Part shown: one piece after another, positions 11,349 to 22,268 of the stretch
Numbering within the stretch: the first letter of the stretch is position 1
Layout: the number at the start of each line of letters is the position of its first letter
Origin: Apiotrichum sp. Y4204
Taxonomy: Eukaryota > Basidiomycota > Tremellomycetes > Trichosporonales > Trichosporonaceae
Direction of reading: 5' to 3'
DNA: 64,000 nucleotides
Assembly: GCA_025531455.1 (NCBI GenBank)
Contig: JAMYHL010000024.1
Coordinates: 434,001 to 498,000, forward strand
Position numbers and translations under genes: made by a program
Notes under the pieces: model-generated
Databases searched by the model: none
Told to the model about the DNA's origin: nothing
The model's input: only the letters and a program-made list of their open reading frames with translations

Positions 11349-12198
11349 GGATTCGTACTCCTTGTAGTCGTGGTGTTTCTCGTCGTAGTGCAGGGTGTTG
11401 GAAAACAGTCCATCGCCTATAGGCATGCAGGCATGATTGCGTGTCATACAGGTTCCAGATGATCAGGTCAAGAACATGCAGCCCGGGGTAGGGCGCGACT
11501 TGTCGACAGTTCCCGATGCGCCCTTTTGGTATCCGATTTCAGATACAGTACAAGTGACGGACAGCCTCTCCTGCTAAGTGACTTGCATGACTTGGAGAAG
11601 AAATGCCAACTGCCCTGCGGTTGTTTGCTGTGTTGGTTGCATCTGTTGATTATGACGATTTGAGGCATGTTTGCATGGTCTGCGGTAGTCTATTAGCTTC
11701 GCGGATCGTGGCTCGGCGCGGCGTGGCACGACGCCGAGACCGTTGTCCGAGGGCCCCGTTGTCCAGGTCCGGTGTATCATGCATGCATGCATGACGCATG
11801 TCGCGTGGCGTCGCATGGCAAACTGGAACGTTGGAACTGGACTGGCGACGACTGGCATCTGATGCATTGATTTCTAGGTTGCTCGACTGAATGCGCCGTG
11901 GGCTTGGCTCTGGTGGCCTGGTGGCTGCGCTTACTGCGTTGTTGCTGCGACCTTTTTTTGCTCCGTTTTCCTCTTCTGACCGTTCGAGCGACCATTCTCC
12001 CCCGTCTCGTATCTTGTAACCCCCATCTCATTATCTTGGATCTGCTCACGCGTCGTCACCACCATCGGCCTTGTCATCGTCCACGCACGCTCACCACGCC
12101 CCCGCCATCCGGATCCGCCCAGCGGTGACCCCACCTCCACTCTTTCCTTCCTCCACTCCTCCACTTCTCCTTCTCCTTCTTCCCCACTCCCCGCCGCG
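11349..12198. other. Intergenic region upstream of the GT71 gene
   Basis: No gene is supportable. It holds a (CATG)4 run at 11779-11794 and, just before the GT71 start, a pyrimidine-rich leader (about 12125-12195) of the kind that often precedes fungal start codons. Confidence 0.5.
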
Positions 12199-13989
12199 AT
12201 GCTGCCCCCAATCGTGCGCCGCCTCTTCTCGTCCTCGCCGATCCTCGCCCCGCTCCTCCTCCTCCTCGCGACCGCAACGCTGCTCATGAGCGTCGCGCCC
12301 CGCGAGTGGGTCGGCGGCGCCGGCGTCGGCGGGCCCGTCCGCGCATGGCGCAGCAGCAATAACAAGGCCGTCCCGCCACCCGTGAACGCAAATGACGATC
12401 GGCTACCTCCAGAGTATGCTCCGTATCTCGGCACATCGCTTCCTCCTGCGCTGGACGCGGTTCCGGCGCTCGCGGCGCGCCTGGGCGCCTTCCTCCGCCG
12501 ACCAGTGTTGAGCGCCGAAGACGCGCTCACGGCCAATACTGAGCACTGCCCGCTCTCGATTACCGACAGCCTCGCGAACGAGGGCCAGGTGGCAGAGCAG
12601 CGCGAGTTCTGGGCAGACGTGACGGTTGACGAGGTGCGGCGGCGGCGGGCCGAGCTCGTCAAGTTTGTTGCGGGGCGGGTTGAGGAGGGGACGCAGGTGC
12701 TGGGCGAGCCGGGGAAGCGCGGGATCGTGTTGACCGCTGGAAATCGGGTGAGTGCCAGGCTGCGGGCAGGGAAGGTGGCCTGGTCTGCTGCTGTACTTGG
12801 AGATGTGCAAGCGATGTGGGACGGGCTAGCTGCCAGACCGGTGGCGGTGGCTCAAACGCTCTCCTCCTGAATTGCTCGACTGGCGCCCACATGCTGACAC
12901 ACAGGACACAACGGCCCGCTTACTCACGGCGCTGCGCGTTCTCCAGCGGCTCAAAGTTGATCTCCCGATTGAGGTGTTCCACTACAGCGACGAGTTAAAG
13001 GATGAGGGGCAGCGGAAGGAGATTGAGGACCTGGGAGCGAAGATTGTCGAGGTAAGTGCTGGCGCGTTGGCTGAGGCGATCTCTGCATCCGTCACCCCGC
13101 TCACCCCCAGGTGCATGGCGTGGAGAAGACCAAGGACGCATGGAAGAACTTCCAGATCAAGGCGTTCGCAATCATCCAGTCATCCTTTGCCGAGATCCTC
13201 TACCTCGACAGCGACAACCTGCCGCTGCGCAATCCATCGCATCTGTTCACTGCTAAAAGCTATCTCAACAGGGGCGAGGCGGCGTTCTGGCCCGATCTCG
13301 CAAAGGACCACCCGTCGAACGCGGTGTGGCGCCTCGTCGGGGAGACGTGCTCGTTGAACGAGTGGGCATTCGAGTCGGGCCAGATTGTGATCAACAAAGC
13401 AGGTAACAACGGGCTCAACCTAGCGGCGCTGCACCTCGCCGCGGGGATGATGGACGAGGACGCGCGCCCGTTCTGGTTCCGCCTGATAGACGGTGACAAG
13501 GACACGTTCCGCTGGGCGTTCCGCATCCTCGACCTGCCATACGTCGCCGCCCCGCGGTGGATGTCGGCCCTGGGCTTCCTCGAGTCCGATGGCACGTTCT
13601 GTGGCCATACCACCCTCCAGTACGACCTCGTCACCCCCGAGGGCCGCGCATCCCCTCCCCCGCTGTTTGTCCACTCTAACCTCCTCAAGCACCTCGGTGC
13701 GTGGGGTCGCGGAGGGGAAAAGACACCCCTCTTCTCGCACATCAAGCGCATGGCCATCGACGCGTCCACCGACTTTAGCCTCAACCACGCCGACCTTTTC
13801 GTCCGCCACGGCGGCATGCGCAACATGTGTCTCGACCTGCGGGCGACCGCTACAGAAGAGACAACAGGCGGCGAGGGCGAGAACCGCGTCGTGCTCGTCC
13901 CCGTCGAGGACGTGCCGGGCAACCCGCTCGCAGGCTTCGAGGACATGTTCCGCGACGCGGGTGGCAAGGTCGGCGGCTGGGATCTATAG
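12199..13989 (+). CDS. GT71-family alpha-mannosyltransferase (MNN1/MNN2-type), Golgi
   Basis: Three exons: 12199-12747, 12905-13051 and 13111-13989, coding for 524 aa. It is a type II membrane protein by sequence: a short Arg-containing cytosolic tail, one hydrophobic anchor at about residues 14-32 (ILAPLLLLLATATLLMS), then a luminal domain. The catalytic region shows TARLLTALRVLQRLKVDLPIEVF...DE, an LDSDN motif (DxD-type, metal and GDP-mannose binding) and FESGQIVINK, all typical of the fungal Mannosyl_trans3 family. It would extend N- or O-linked mannan, or related glycans, in the Golgi. The two internal introns are GTGAGT...CACAG and GTAAGT...CCCAG. Donor and acceptor specificity cannot be told from sequence. 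The 3' end converges on RTR1, 110 bp away. Confidence 0.88.
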
Positions 13990-14040
13990 AGACATAGAGT
14001 GACAGAGGGTCAACAGTGGACAGTGCAGCTGTCATGCAGG

Positions 14041-14066
14041 TACTATGTACAGTATACTATGTACAG
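14041..14066 (+). repeat. TACTATGTACAG direct repeat in a convergent 3' region
   Basis: Two copies of TACTATGTACAG (14041-14052 and 14055-14066) lie in the 110-bp A+T-rich gap between the stop codons of the GT71 gene and RTR1. This is a likely polyadenylation region for both genes. Confidence 0.6.
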
Positions 14067-14099
14067 CGTCTAATATTGGGATATATCGTTCAACTCGGA

Positions 14100-15295
14100 C
14101 TACTCCATCAGCTGCCGTGCCTGCGCAGCTTCCGCGAACAGCGCGTCCATCTCGGGTCCACCCCCCCAGCCCATTGTCTTGGTCCACTCGTCCTCGCTTG
14201 CACTCTCGTCGCTCTCTTCCTCGGGTACCGCGATACTCTTGCTCGCGTTGAGTACGGTAGTCGCAAGCTTGCTCGAGCCGAGCAGGGACGAGCCAGCGCG
14301 CCGGGAAGCCGGCGAGGCCGCAGCCGGCGCCGTCGCGCTCGAAAGAGACGTCGAATCTGACGGCCCATCGGCCTGGCTCGGTGCCTTGGAGCGCGCGAGC
14401 ACGCCGCCCTGCGGGAGTGGCAGCGGGAGCGATGCGGGGCCAAGCATCGCGCCCTGCTCGACGGGACCGGTGCGGTTCGGGGGTATCGGCTTTGCGGTCG
14501 GGGTGGCGCGCTCGACGACGGACAGCGACGCAATGAGGTCGGTCAGCCCGCCGGGGGGCACGCCGGCAGCTGCGGGCGTGACTGATATCGGTGCCTTCGG
14601 TGGTGGTGCCGGTGCTGGCTCTGGCTCTGGCTGCGTTGGGGGCTTCATCTCCTCCTCCTTCTCGTTCCACACCAACACATCGCCCCTTCTCCCGCCCCAG
14701 CTGACCTCGCCCCTCGCCTCGCGGTCCTCGAGCAACTCGAGGGGCGCGACTTTCCCGCGGATCCACGCCGCCTCGGTACCGAGGCTCGCGGCGACCCACG
14801 CACTCCGCGCCGCACACCGGCGGGAACAGAACCCGTCCTCGGCGTTCCCCTCCGTTTCCGTAATCGTTCTCCGGGCAGTCGATACTACGAACCGCTTGGC
14901 AGAGCGGTACGCCGCGCGCGGGGGGTTGCCGCACAGGGGATACCCGCAGAGCGAGTTGAGGTGCCGTTCGTGGGTGACCTCGGCGTACTGCGCGGCATGC
15001 ATGTACGAGAGCTGTCGTCAGGAGAAAGAAGGGGATACACGAGACTTACGGCGCGCTGGAACGAGTCGCGGTCGAGAACCTCCTCCATTGCGCGGTCGGT
15101 CCAGCGGTCGGCGCGGCGCGCGAGCTGGGCGCGCCGCTCGAGCGCGGTACGGAGGACGGCGGCGTCCGACCGCGTGGACCCCGCGGCGGCTGCTTGTGTC
15201 GGCGCGCGCTCGGTTACGTTTAGGGCGAGCGGCTGGCGGAGCGTACGTGTTGGTGGTGGCCGCGCATTTGGGCGGGAGGGGCCCGGGGCGCTCAT
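14100..15295 (-). CDS. RTR1: RTR1/RPAP2-type RNA polymerase II CTD phosphatase
   Basis: Two exons: 15050-15295 and 14100-15011 (38-bp GTAAGT...CAG intron), coding for 385 aa. The RTR1 zinc-finger signature is clear: HLNSLCGYPLCGNPP, then further on the FCSRRC pair. The preceding helix (LERRAQLARR...EVLDRDSFQRA) matches the usual N-terminal part of this family. RTR1/RPAP2 removes Ser5 phosphate from the Pol II CTD and helps Pol II biogenesis and import. The C-terminal half is long, Pro/Ala-rich and probably disordered, ending with an acidic ESDESASEDEW segment. TATA-like words lie 68-89 bp upstream of the ATG. Confidence 0.88.
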
Positions 15296-16080
15296 TGTGG
15301 AATTCGAAGAGGGGATGGGGTATTGGGGGATGTGGAGGTTGAGAGAGAGATGAGGCCGGTATCTTTATATATGAATCTTTATATGTGGGGGGCGTGGATA
15401 GGAGAGCGCCATTGCCATCAACAATCACGCCCCGTTCTGAAACTGAAACTTGACAATCCGTCGCGGACATTGATGTGATGTGCGCGAGTACCGTGCTGGG
15501 CAAACTGCAAGCCGCACGGACCCTTACGGCGCCGGGTGCTCGATTCTGAGGGGCGGAGGTCTCTCGTGGCTCACAAGCTCGTAAGCTCGTACATTGATTG
15601 CCTCGTTCCTCGCCTACAGCTTGCTAAGACGTCGTATCGTGCACGTCAGCCATCCAGGCCGCGCCAGCGTCCTTCATCGCCCGCATCCGACGGAGGCGAG
15701 GTGTGTCAGATATCATTCCTGCTCCCACTCGTGCTCTTCGCACTTCGCGCCTCTTCCTTCCCCTCGCATCCCTCCCGCAGTGCCACGTCATGCATGGGAT
15801 ATGTTAGAATAGAGCTATACCACGCCAGGTATGATGGGGCTAGGCGGTGGGTTTTGGTTGGCTCTCCTCCGCGCGCCCTCCGCGCGCCTGCTTCCTCTTC
15901 GATTTCGCCTCACGCCTGCCGCACTCCCCGCGTGAGTCGCACTCCTCGCACTTTCTCGCACTCCGCTTGCGCTTCTCTCGCCTCCGTGCGACACATCCTG
16001 CGCCGCAGCATGACCTCGCATGTCGCGCGCTTCTAGTTGGGTGCGTCGCACCTCCATTTCTTCTCTCAGGTCCGAGACAC
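15296..16080. promoter_or_regulatory. RTR1 upstream region / SEC61 3' flank
   Basis: A 785-bp interval without a gene. On the RTR1 coding strand two TATA-like words lie within 15363-15384. The remainder is pyrimidine-rich on the plus strand and includes a run of TCGCACTC-like words near 15940-16000. Confidence 0.5.
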
Positions 16081-17762
16081 TTAGAAGACTGCAGTCAGTA
16101 TTAAACATTCTCCTCACAATACACCACTGCACCACTCACGCATGTCCTGGAGGCCGGCGGCGTCGAGACCAGCGTTCTCCTTCACGCCGAGCTCAAAGTA
16201 GCCGTAAATAATGGTGACAGCCATAAGGATACCGGTTCCCGAGCCAAGAGCGCCGAGGAGGTCGGCACCGAACGAGAGGAGACCAAGAGTGGCACCGCCA
16301 AACGCGGCAGCAGTCGGAATAACACGCTTGAGCTCCTTGTAGATGGACGCCTCGCGGTGGCCGGCAAGAGTCATGTTCTGGTCCTTGAGCTGCTTGGCGA
16401 CGTCGCGGGGGCCCGAGCCGGAAACATCGATCCAGGTCTTGGAGAAGAGCGCACAAGCAGTGACAATGAAGGTGACGTAAACAACGGTGTGGAAGGGGTC
16501 CGAAAGCGCGGCCTTGATGCTGTGCGGGGCCGAAAGGTAGTAGGCAATGCCCGAGACGGCCGAAAGCTGGTTAGAGTCCTCAAGGGGCTCCCAGACACCG
16601 AGGAGGCGGACAAGGAGGTTGTTCGGGAAGCGCGAAGCGAGCATCTGCGACACAAGGAAGATGTTCGAGGTGAGGGCCGACTCGAGCATGATGGGCATGT
16701 TCGAGGTGTAGAAGAGCTTGACCGGGTAGGTAGCGCGCTGGCCACGCATGCGCGACGACTTGATGGGGATCTCGACTCGGAAGCCCTGGAGGTAGATAAC
16801 GGCAGCGAAGACAACGAGCGTAGCAATGACGTTCATCATGTTGGGAAGACGCTCGCGGTAGAAGGCCTCCTTGAGCGCACGAGTCTTGTCGTTCCAGGTG
16901 AAGAGCAGGTGGAAGAGCGCGATAACAGCACCCTCAAACTCGGGGCCACGGCCAGTGTTGACAGTGTTCGGCGAGAAGCACTTCCAGACAATCGACTCGC
17001 AAATGTTGGTAGCGATGAAGAGCGAGATACCGGAACCAAGGCCGTAGCCCTTGGTGAGCAGCTCGTCAAGGAGGATAACAATGAGCGAGGCGGAAACAAG
17101 CTGGAGAATCAGGAGAAGGCAGACACCGGCACCAAGCGACTTGGGCGCGCCGTAGAGACCGGTAAGCACGTAGACGGTGGCCTGGCCGAGAGCGATGATG
17201 AGGGCAAACACTATAGTGAGCAACAAATCTCATTCTCCCGGCTTACGCTTCTGGGCCGAGCCGAACAGGGCGCGGTCGTCCTTGAGGCTAAAGTCGACCT
17301 CGATAAGCTGGGCGCCAGCGAGGAGCTGCATGATCATGCCCGAGGTAACGACGGGGGTGACACCGAGCTCCATGAGGGTACCGCGGTTGGACGCGAGGAT
17401 GACACGAAGCCAATAGAGGGGATCAGACGAGTCGGACGACATGATACCGTAGAGCGGGACCTGGGCACAGACGAGGAAAATAAGGAGTGTAGTAGCGGTC
17501 CAGAGGACCTTGTGCTGGAACGTCACCTGGATGTTAGCTGATGCGTGATGCAACTGTCAGTTGGTCGCGCGACGCGCGTCAGATTACCCACCTTGCGCTC
17601 AGGAGCAGTAACCTCGGGGAGGATGCTCATGAACGGGCGGACGAGCTCAAGAAGACGGACTGGAGTTAGTGTCTGCGATACTTTGAATAGAGGTTGGCAT
17701 CACGCGTGATCCTCATCACCCGCGATGTCTTCCTCCTTCCTCCCTCGCGACTCACAACCCAT
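16081..17762 (-). CDS. SEC61: SEC61 alpha, ER protein-conducting channel subunit
   Basis: Five exons: 17756-17762 (only 7 nt, ATGGGTT), 17592-17659, 17247-17526, 16140-17210 and 16081-16088 (only 8 nt including TAA), coding for 477 aa, the normal Sec61 length. The joined N-terminus reads [19 protein letters not shown], and the plug and TM2 region [18 protein letters not shown] is diagnostic, as are [18 protein letters not shown] and the loop 8 segment [10 protein letters not shown]. Ten membrane spans are expected. It forms the ER translocon with SBH1 and SSS1. The tiny terminal exons are supported by reading frame and by the conserved N-terminus. The gene is divergent from DUS3. Confidence 0.95.
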
Positions 17763-18309
17763 GTTGGCGAGTTTCCACTTGGGTCAGGGGCCGTAAACCA
17801 AGAAAACAAAGGAAAGGGGGGAAGGGGGCGAGCGTCCTGTGTCGACTGCAGGGAGTGCAAAAGGACGAGGCTCTGATAAGACGAATAAGTGTCGGTTGGT
17901 CGGAATGGATGGAAGAGGAGATGGATGTCGAGATGAGGGTGAGAGGTGGGTGGTGGTGGTGGCCCGGCGACGACTGCCAGCGTGCCAACAGTTGCCAGCG
18001 CTTCCAGCTCGACGCCGAACAGCCACACGCGCGGTTCAATCCCAGCTGCCAGCTGGATCCTGGTCACCTCACACAGGGCGCTCTGTGCAGGCGTCAGCCG
18101 GTCAGCCAACGCGCGCCGCGACGTGGAATGGCGATTTTGGCTCACTGCCAGATTCCACGTGGTATTTTGATCCCGCCTCCCAACTTTTTAGGCCCCGCAC
18201 TTTGCCGCCCACTCAAAAAGTTGGAGAAAGTCGAGATCGGGCAGCGCAGGCAGTCACCACTAATACATTGCTAGATCTCACTTGTTCTCTCCCAACCACA
18301 CTGTGCACC
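17763..18309. promoter_or_regulatory. Bidirectional promoter of SEC61 and DUS3
   Basis: The 547-bp interval lies between divergent start codons. It contains a 9-bp perfect inverted repeat, ACGTGGAAT at 18121-18129 and ATTCCACGT at 18152-18160, with a 22-bp loop. CACGTGG/GACGTGG cores are known in bZIP and unfolded-protein-response sites. Which gene it serves is unknown. Confidence 0.5.
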
Positions 18310-20598
18310 ATGGCCGACGCTGCAGTAGAGACAATCAACCGAGACGTCAAGGGCGAGGACCTTCTCCGCGGGCGCGCGGGAATTGCGCATCTCAAGGCCG
18401 AGTGAGTACAATTCTGTTTATTCAGCTGACGAGTAGATACATCCTCCCGCGCGAGGTGGCCGAGTCGTCGCGTGCGGCTGCCGCGGCAGCTGCGGCCGAC
18501 GACGATGCGGCCGAGGGAAGGCAGGAGGGCGGAGACGCGAAGCGCCAAAAGACGAAAAAGGGATGGAAGGCGAGGCAGGCACAGAGCCGCGTGAAGCCCA
18601 CCGGCGAGGCGGCGTTCAAGACGTGCAAGGCGTGGGAGATGACTGGCGAGTGCTCCCGCGGCGAGGCGTGCAAGTATTCGCACTCGTGGGCGGGATACTT
18701 TGAGGTTAAGCCGAAGGATATTCACTTCGAGCGCGAGGCAGAATTTGTCGGCGAGCTGCCATTCGTCAAGTACAAGGAGCGCGAGGCGGGTGGCGAGGAT
18801 GCGCTGGGCGCGTCGATCGACCTCCATACCCAGTGTCCCGTGTACGCCGACTTGGGGTACTGCACGTACGGGTGGCGGTGTCGCTACCTCGGCGGACACG
18901 TGCATAAGGCGACGGAGGATGGACCCGACTCGCTCACGCGGATTGGGGCCTGGGAGCTCGAGGGCAAGCTCGCCACGAAGGAGGGTGAGAGCCCCGAGGG
19001 ACGGCACAACGAGATCAACTGGCCAAACCACGAGATTCTCAACCAGCTCAAGCACAACAAGTATCCCTGGAAATTTACGCTCCGCTACCTCAACCACATT
19101 GAGCCGCACAAGCCTTTCGACCTTGCGTTCCCGAAGGGCACCGTCCGGCCAAAGAAGGGCAAGGGCGGCAAGCAGCAGGCCCCTGCGCCGGCTGTGGTGG
19201 ACGAGGAGGCTGCCATGAACAGTGTGAGCGAGGAGGCGGCCATGAATGGCGCGAGTGAGGAGGCGGAGATGAACGGCGGCAACGACGCCGGCGTCGTTCC
19301 CGGTGAGGCGGAAGCCATGGACGTGCCGCTCCGCCCTGAGGAGAAGCGCCGTCTGAACTGGGACAACGGGCTGTATCTTGCACCCCTGACGACTGTGGGC
19401 AACCTTGTGAGTTACTAGAGTTTGTCTTTTAACTGACCGCAGCCGTTCCGCCGCGTGTGTGTCGACTACGGCGCGACGATCACCATCTCGGAGATGGCGC
19501 TTGCACAGCCGCTCATCACGGGCCAAAGCGACGAGTGGGCGCTTGTCCGCCGCCACGAGAGCGAGAAGATGTTTGGTGTGCAGCTCGCAGGAGGCTTTGC
19601 GAACCGCATGGTGCCGGCTGCCGAGATTCTTGGACGTCAGCTGGGTCCCAGCGGTATCGACTTTGTGGATGTCAACATGGGCTGTCCTATCGACCTTCTC
19701 TTCAACCAGGGTGCCGGAAGTGCATGTGAGTTGCGTGTTTTGCATCATCAGAAACTGACAGCAGTGATGGACAACCCCGGCCGCCTGGGCAAGATTCTCG
19801 TCGGCATGAACCGCGCACTAGGGGAGAGTGAGTGACGGCGTTGCGAGCAACCGTGTAGCCCCAAGGTCCCAGCTTACACCAGTCCCCCTGACGGTCAAGT
19901 TCCGCACGGGTGTTGCTGCAACCAAGCCCAACGCGCACAAGCTCATTCCGCGCTTTGCCACCGAATGGGGCGCAAGTGCCATGACGCTCCACGGACGTTC
20001 GCGGCAACAGCGTTACTCGAAGCTGGCCGACTGGAGCTATGTGCGGCAATGCGTTGACGTGCTCCGCGAATCGGTCAAGGACGCCGGGATGGCGCCAATC
20101 CCGATATTTGGCAACGGCGACTGCTTTTCGGCACAGTCGTACTGGGAGGAGAAGGAGCGTTCCGGCGTGGACGGCGTGATGGTTGCACGCGGCGCGCTCA
20201 TCAAGCCATGGATTTTCACCGAGATTGCCGAGCGGCGCGAGTGGGATATCTCTGCCACTGAACGATTGGAGGGTATCCGGAAATTCGCAGAGTACGGCCT
20301 CTCGCACTGGGGATCGGACAGCATGGGCGTGAACACGACGCGCCGCTTCCTCCTCGAGGCGCTCTCCTTCCAGCACCGTTACGTGCCGATCGGCCTGCTC
20401 GAGCGCATGCCGCCGATGCTCAACGAGCGCCCGCCAGCGTACCGGGGTCGTAACGAGCTCGAAACCCTGCTTGCTAGTCCGTTTGTCGGCGACTGGGTCA
20501 AGATCTCGGAGATGTTCCTGGGGCCGGTTGCGGAGGACTTCAAGTTTGTGCCCAAGCACAAGAGCAACGCGTTCGGCAGCGAGGAGGCGCAGGGGTAG
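18310..20598 (+). CDS. DUS3: tRNA-dihydrouridine(47) synthase DUS3
   Basis: Five exons: 18310-18401, 18437-19406, 19443-19725, 19765-19827 and 19883-20598, coding for 707 aa. The N-terminal half has the DUS3-specific pair of CCCH zinc fingers ([20 protein letters not shown] and [22 protein letters not shown]). The C-terminal TIM barrel has [51 protein letters not shown] and GVMVARGAL, the FMN- and tRNA-binding motifs of Dus enzymes; the catalytic Cys is in the NMGCPID region. It reduces U47 in the variable loop of tRNAs using FMN and NADPH. Between the fingers and the barrel lies a short acidic Met/Asn/Glu repeat ([17 protein letters not shown]), presumably a linker. Confidence 0.94.
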
Positions 20599-20887
20599 AG
20601 CACCGGATCTTATCTGCATTCCATAGTGTGATATGGACCATGTTAGAGATGCATACTGGACCATGTCTCATTAGCTCCGACCCGAAGACGTGACCCCGAA
20701 GACGGGGCCGGTGGCTGACTCAGATAGTCGCATATATCGCATGGGGAATCTCGGATCGGAGATGTCCGCAACGAAATCTGACGATCTGGTGATGCCGATA
20801 AGTCACAAGTGGGCGATAAAGTCGCCAGTCGAGGGATATCCGAGGTTTTGATCTCTTCTCCAACTTCCACTCAAGCTGCAACCAAAA

Positions 20888-22193
20888 ATGACCGCCTCAA
20901 ACCTGCAGACCATCGCGGTCGTCTTTCCTCTGAGCGCGTACGCGCTCGACCTGGTCCGCGGCCACTTTGCCACGGTGCACTACTACCCCGACGGCGACAT
21001 TCCGCGGGACATTGCGCGCCAGGTGGATGTGTGGTTTACAAAGTGGTTTGGCTTGCCGAAGGGTCTCGAGTTTGCGGATCTGGCGAGCACGCGCATCGTG
21101 CAGCTTACGAGCGGTGAGAACTTGGATATACTGTAGCTTGGTCTGACGGGTAGCTGGGGCGAACCTCGCGCTGGCGCACCCCGCGCTGCGCTCCCCCGAA
21201 GCCAGGAAGCAGATCTCCGTGTGCTCCTCTTCTGGTACGGCCCCCGTTCTTCCACTTTCCACTGACGGCAAGGCATCCACGTCCTCTCCATCCCGCCATA
21301 CATTGTCGGCATGCTGGTCTCGATGTACTTTAATTTCCAGCCCTGCGCGGTGATCACCACCACAGAGGGACGATGGCCGTCCCGCCCCGAGCTGGGATAC
21401 CGCGCAACACATGATGCGGAGCGCGACGTGCCGATCGAAAAGGACTTTGGCAAGGGCGGGTTCAAGACGCTCTGGGGCAAGCCGGCGGGTATGCTTGGAT
21501 ACGGGCATATCGGGCGCGAGACGGCGCGCATCCTCCGTGCGATGGGCGTCAAGATTATCGCGGCCAACAGTTCTGGCGAGCGGCGCGTAGATGATGGCGT
21601 ACGTTGGATATGTCGGCATGAGCTCATGACAGTATATCATTGAGGGAACGGGCGACCGCGAGGGAACAATCCCCGAGGCGTATTATTCCACCTCGGACGC
21701 CAAGTCGTTCAAAGCGTTCCTCGGCCGCTGCGATATCCTCGTCGCGTCCCTCCCGAGCACAAAGGCCACCGTCGGCCTGCTCAAAAAGGAACACTTTGAC
21801 GCACTGCCACCCGACGCGGTGTTTGTCAATGTCGGACGCGGCGACCTCGTCACTTCGGGTAAGTGTCCGCTACACACCTTGTCCGCTAGGTTCAGAGGTC
21901 CAGGAGCCGCCCCGATAAATGTCTCCCACTCTCAGCTAACGCCAGAAACGCTCCTCGCGGCGCTCGACGCTCCCAACGGCCTCCTCGCCGCCGCGCTCGA
22001 CGTGACCGACCCCGAGCCCCTCCCGAAAGACCACGCGCTGCTCACCCACCCCCGCGCGGTGATCACGCCGCACATCTCGGCCGACATTGAGGGATACTTT
22101 GACCGCGGGGCCGAGCTGCTCGTTGCCAACGTCGAACGGGTACGCGACGGGGGCGAGCCCATGAACGAGGTGGACCCCGAGCGGGGATACTAA
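20888..22193 (+). CDS. D-2-hydroxyacid dehydrogenase (glyoxylate/hydroxypyruvate reductase type)
   Basis: Five exons: 20888-21113, 21154-21234, 21273-21598, 21633-21858 and 21946-22193, coding for 368 aa. The Rossmann motif GMLGYGHIGRETARILRAMG (GxGxxG) and the family signature are present. Catalytic contexts are VNVGRGDLV, the Glu in DVTDPEPLP and the His in ITPHIS. The enzyme would reduce a 2-oxoacid, such as glyoxylate, hydroxypyruvate or pyruvate, with NAD(P)H. Substrate cannot be read from sequence, and formate dehydrogenase-like activity seems less likely because the N-terminal FDH motifs are absent. The last acceptor (21945) was chosen over the nearer CTCAG because only it restores the ETLLAALD frame. 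The gene converges on the CitE-like gene, 75 bp away. Confidence 0.85.
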
Positions 22194-22268
22194 ATATACT
22201 GGGAATACTAGGGGTATCTAGAACATGTATACATGCTGCTTCCTTACTTGTCTACCTCTTACATCTTC

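Noticed and set aside
14032..15342. Long frames on both strands across RTR1
   Set aside because: Shadows of the RTR1 coding sequence.
16357..17541. 394-codon plus-strand open frame
   Set aside because: Antisense to SEC61 exons 3-4, with a Glu/Asp/Arg-rich shadow composition and no motif.
17975..18060. Possible tRNA (GGTTCAATCC word near 18033)
   Set aside because: The would-be T-stem arms (CGCGG and CCAGC) do not pair and no cloverleaf is visible.
18213..19748. 511-codon minus-strand open frame
   Set aside because: It lies antisense to DUS3 exons and has the Leu/Arg/His-rich composition expected of the complement of G+C-rich codons. DUS3 motifs on the other strand are unambiguous.
20888..22193. 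Assignment of the 2-hydroxyacid dehydrogenase as formate dehydrogenase
   Set aside because: Length is similar, but the N-terminal FDH signature segments are not recognisable, so only the superfamily call is kept.
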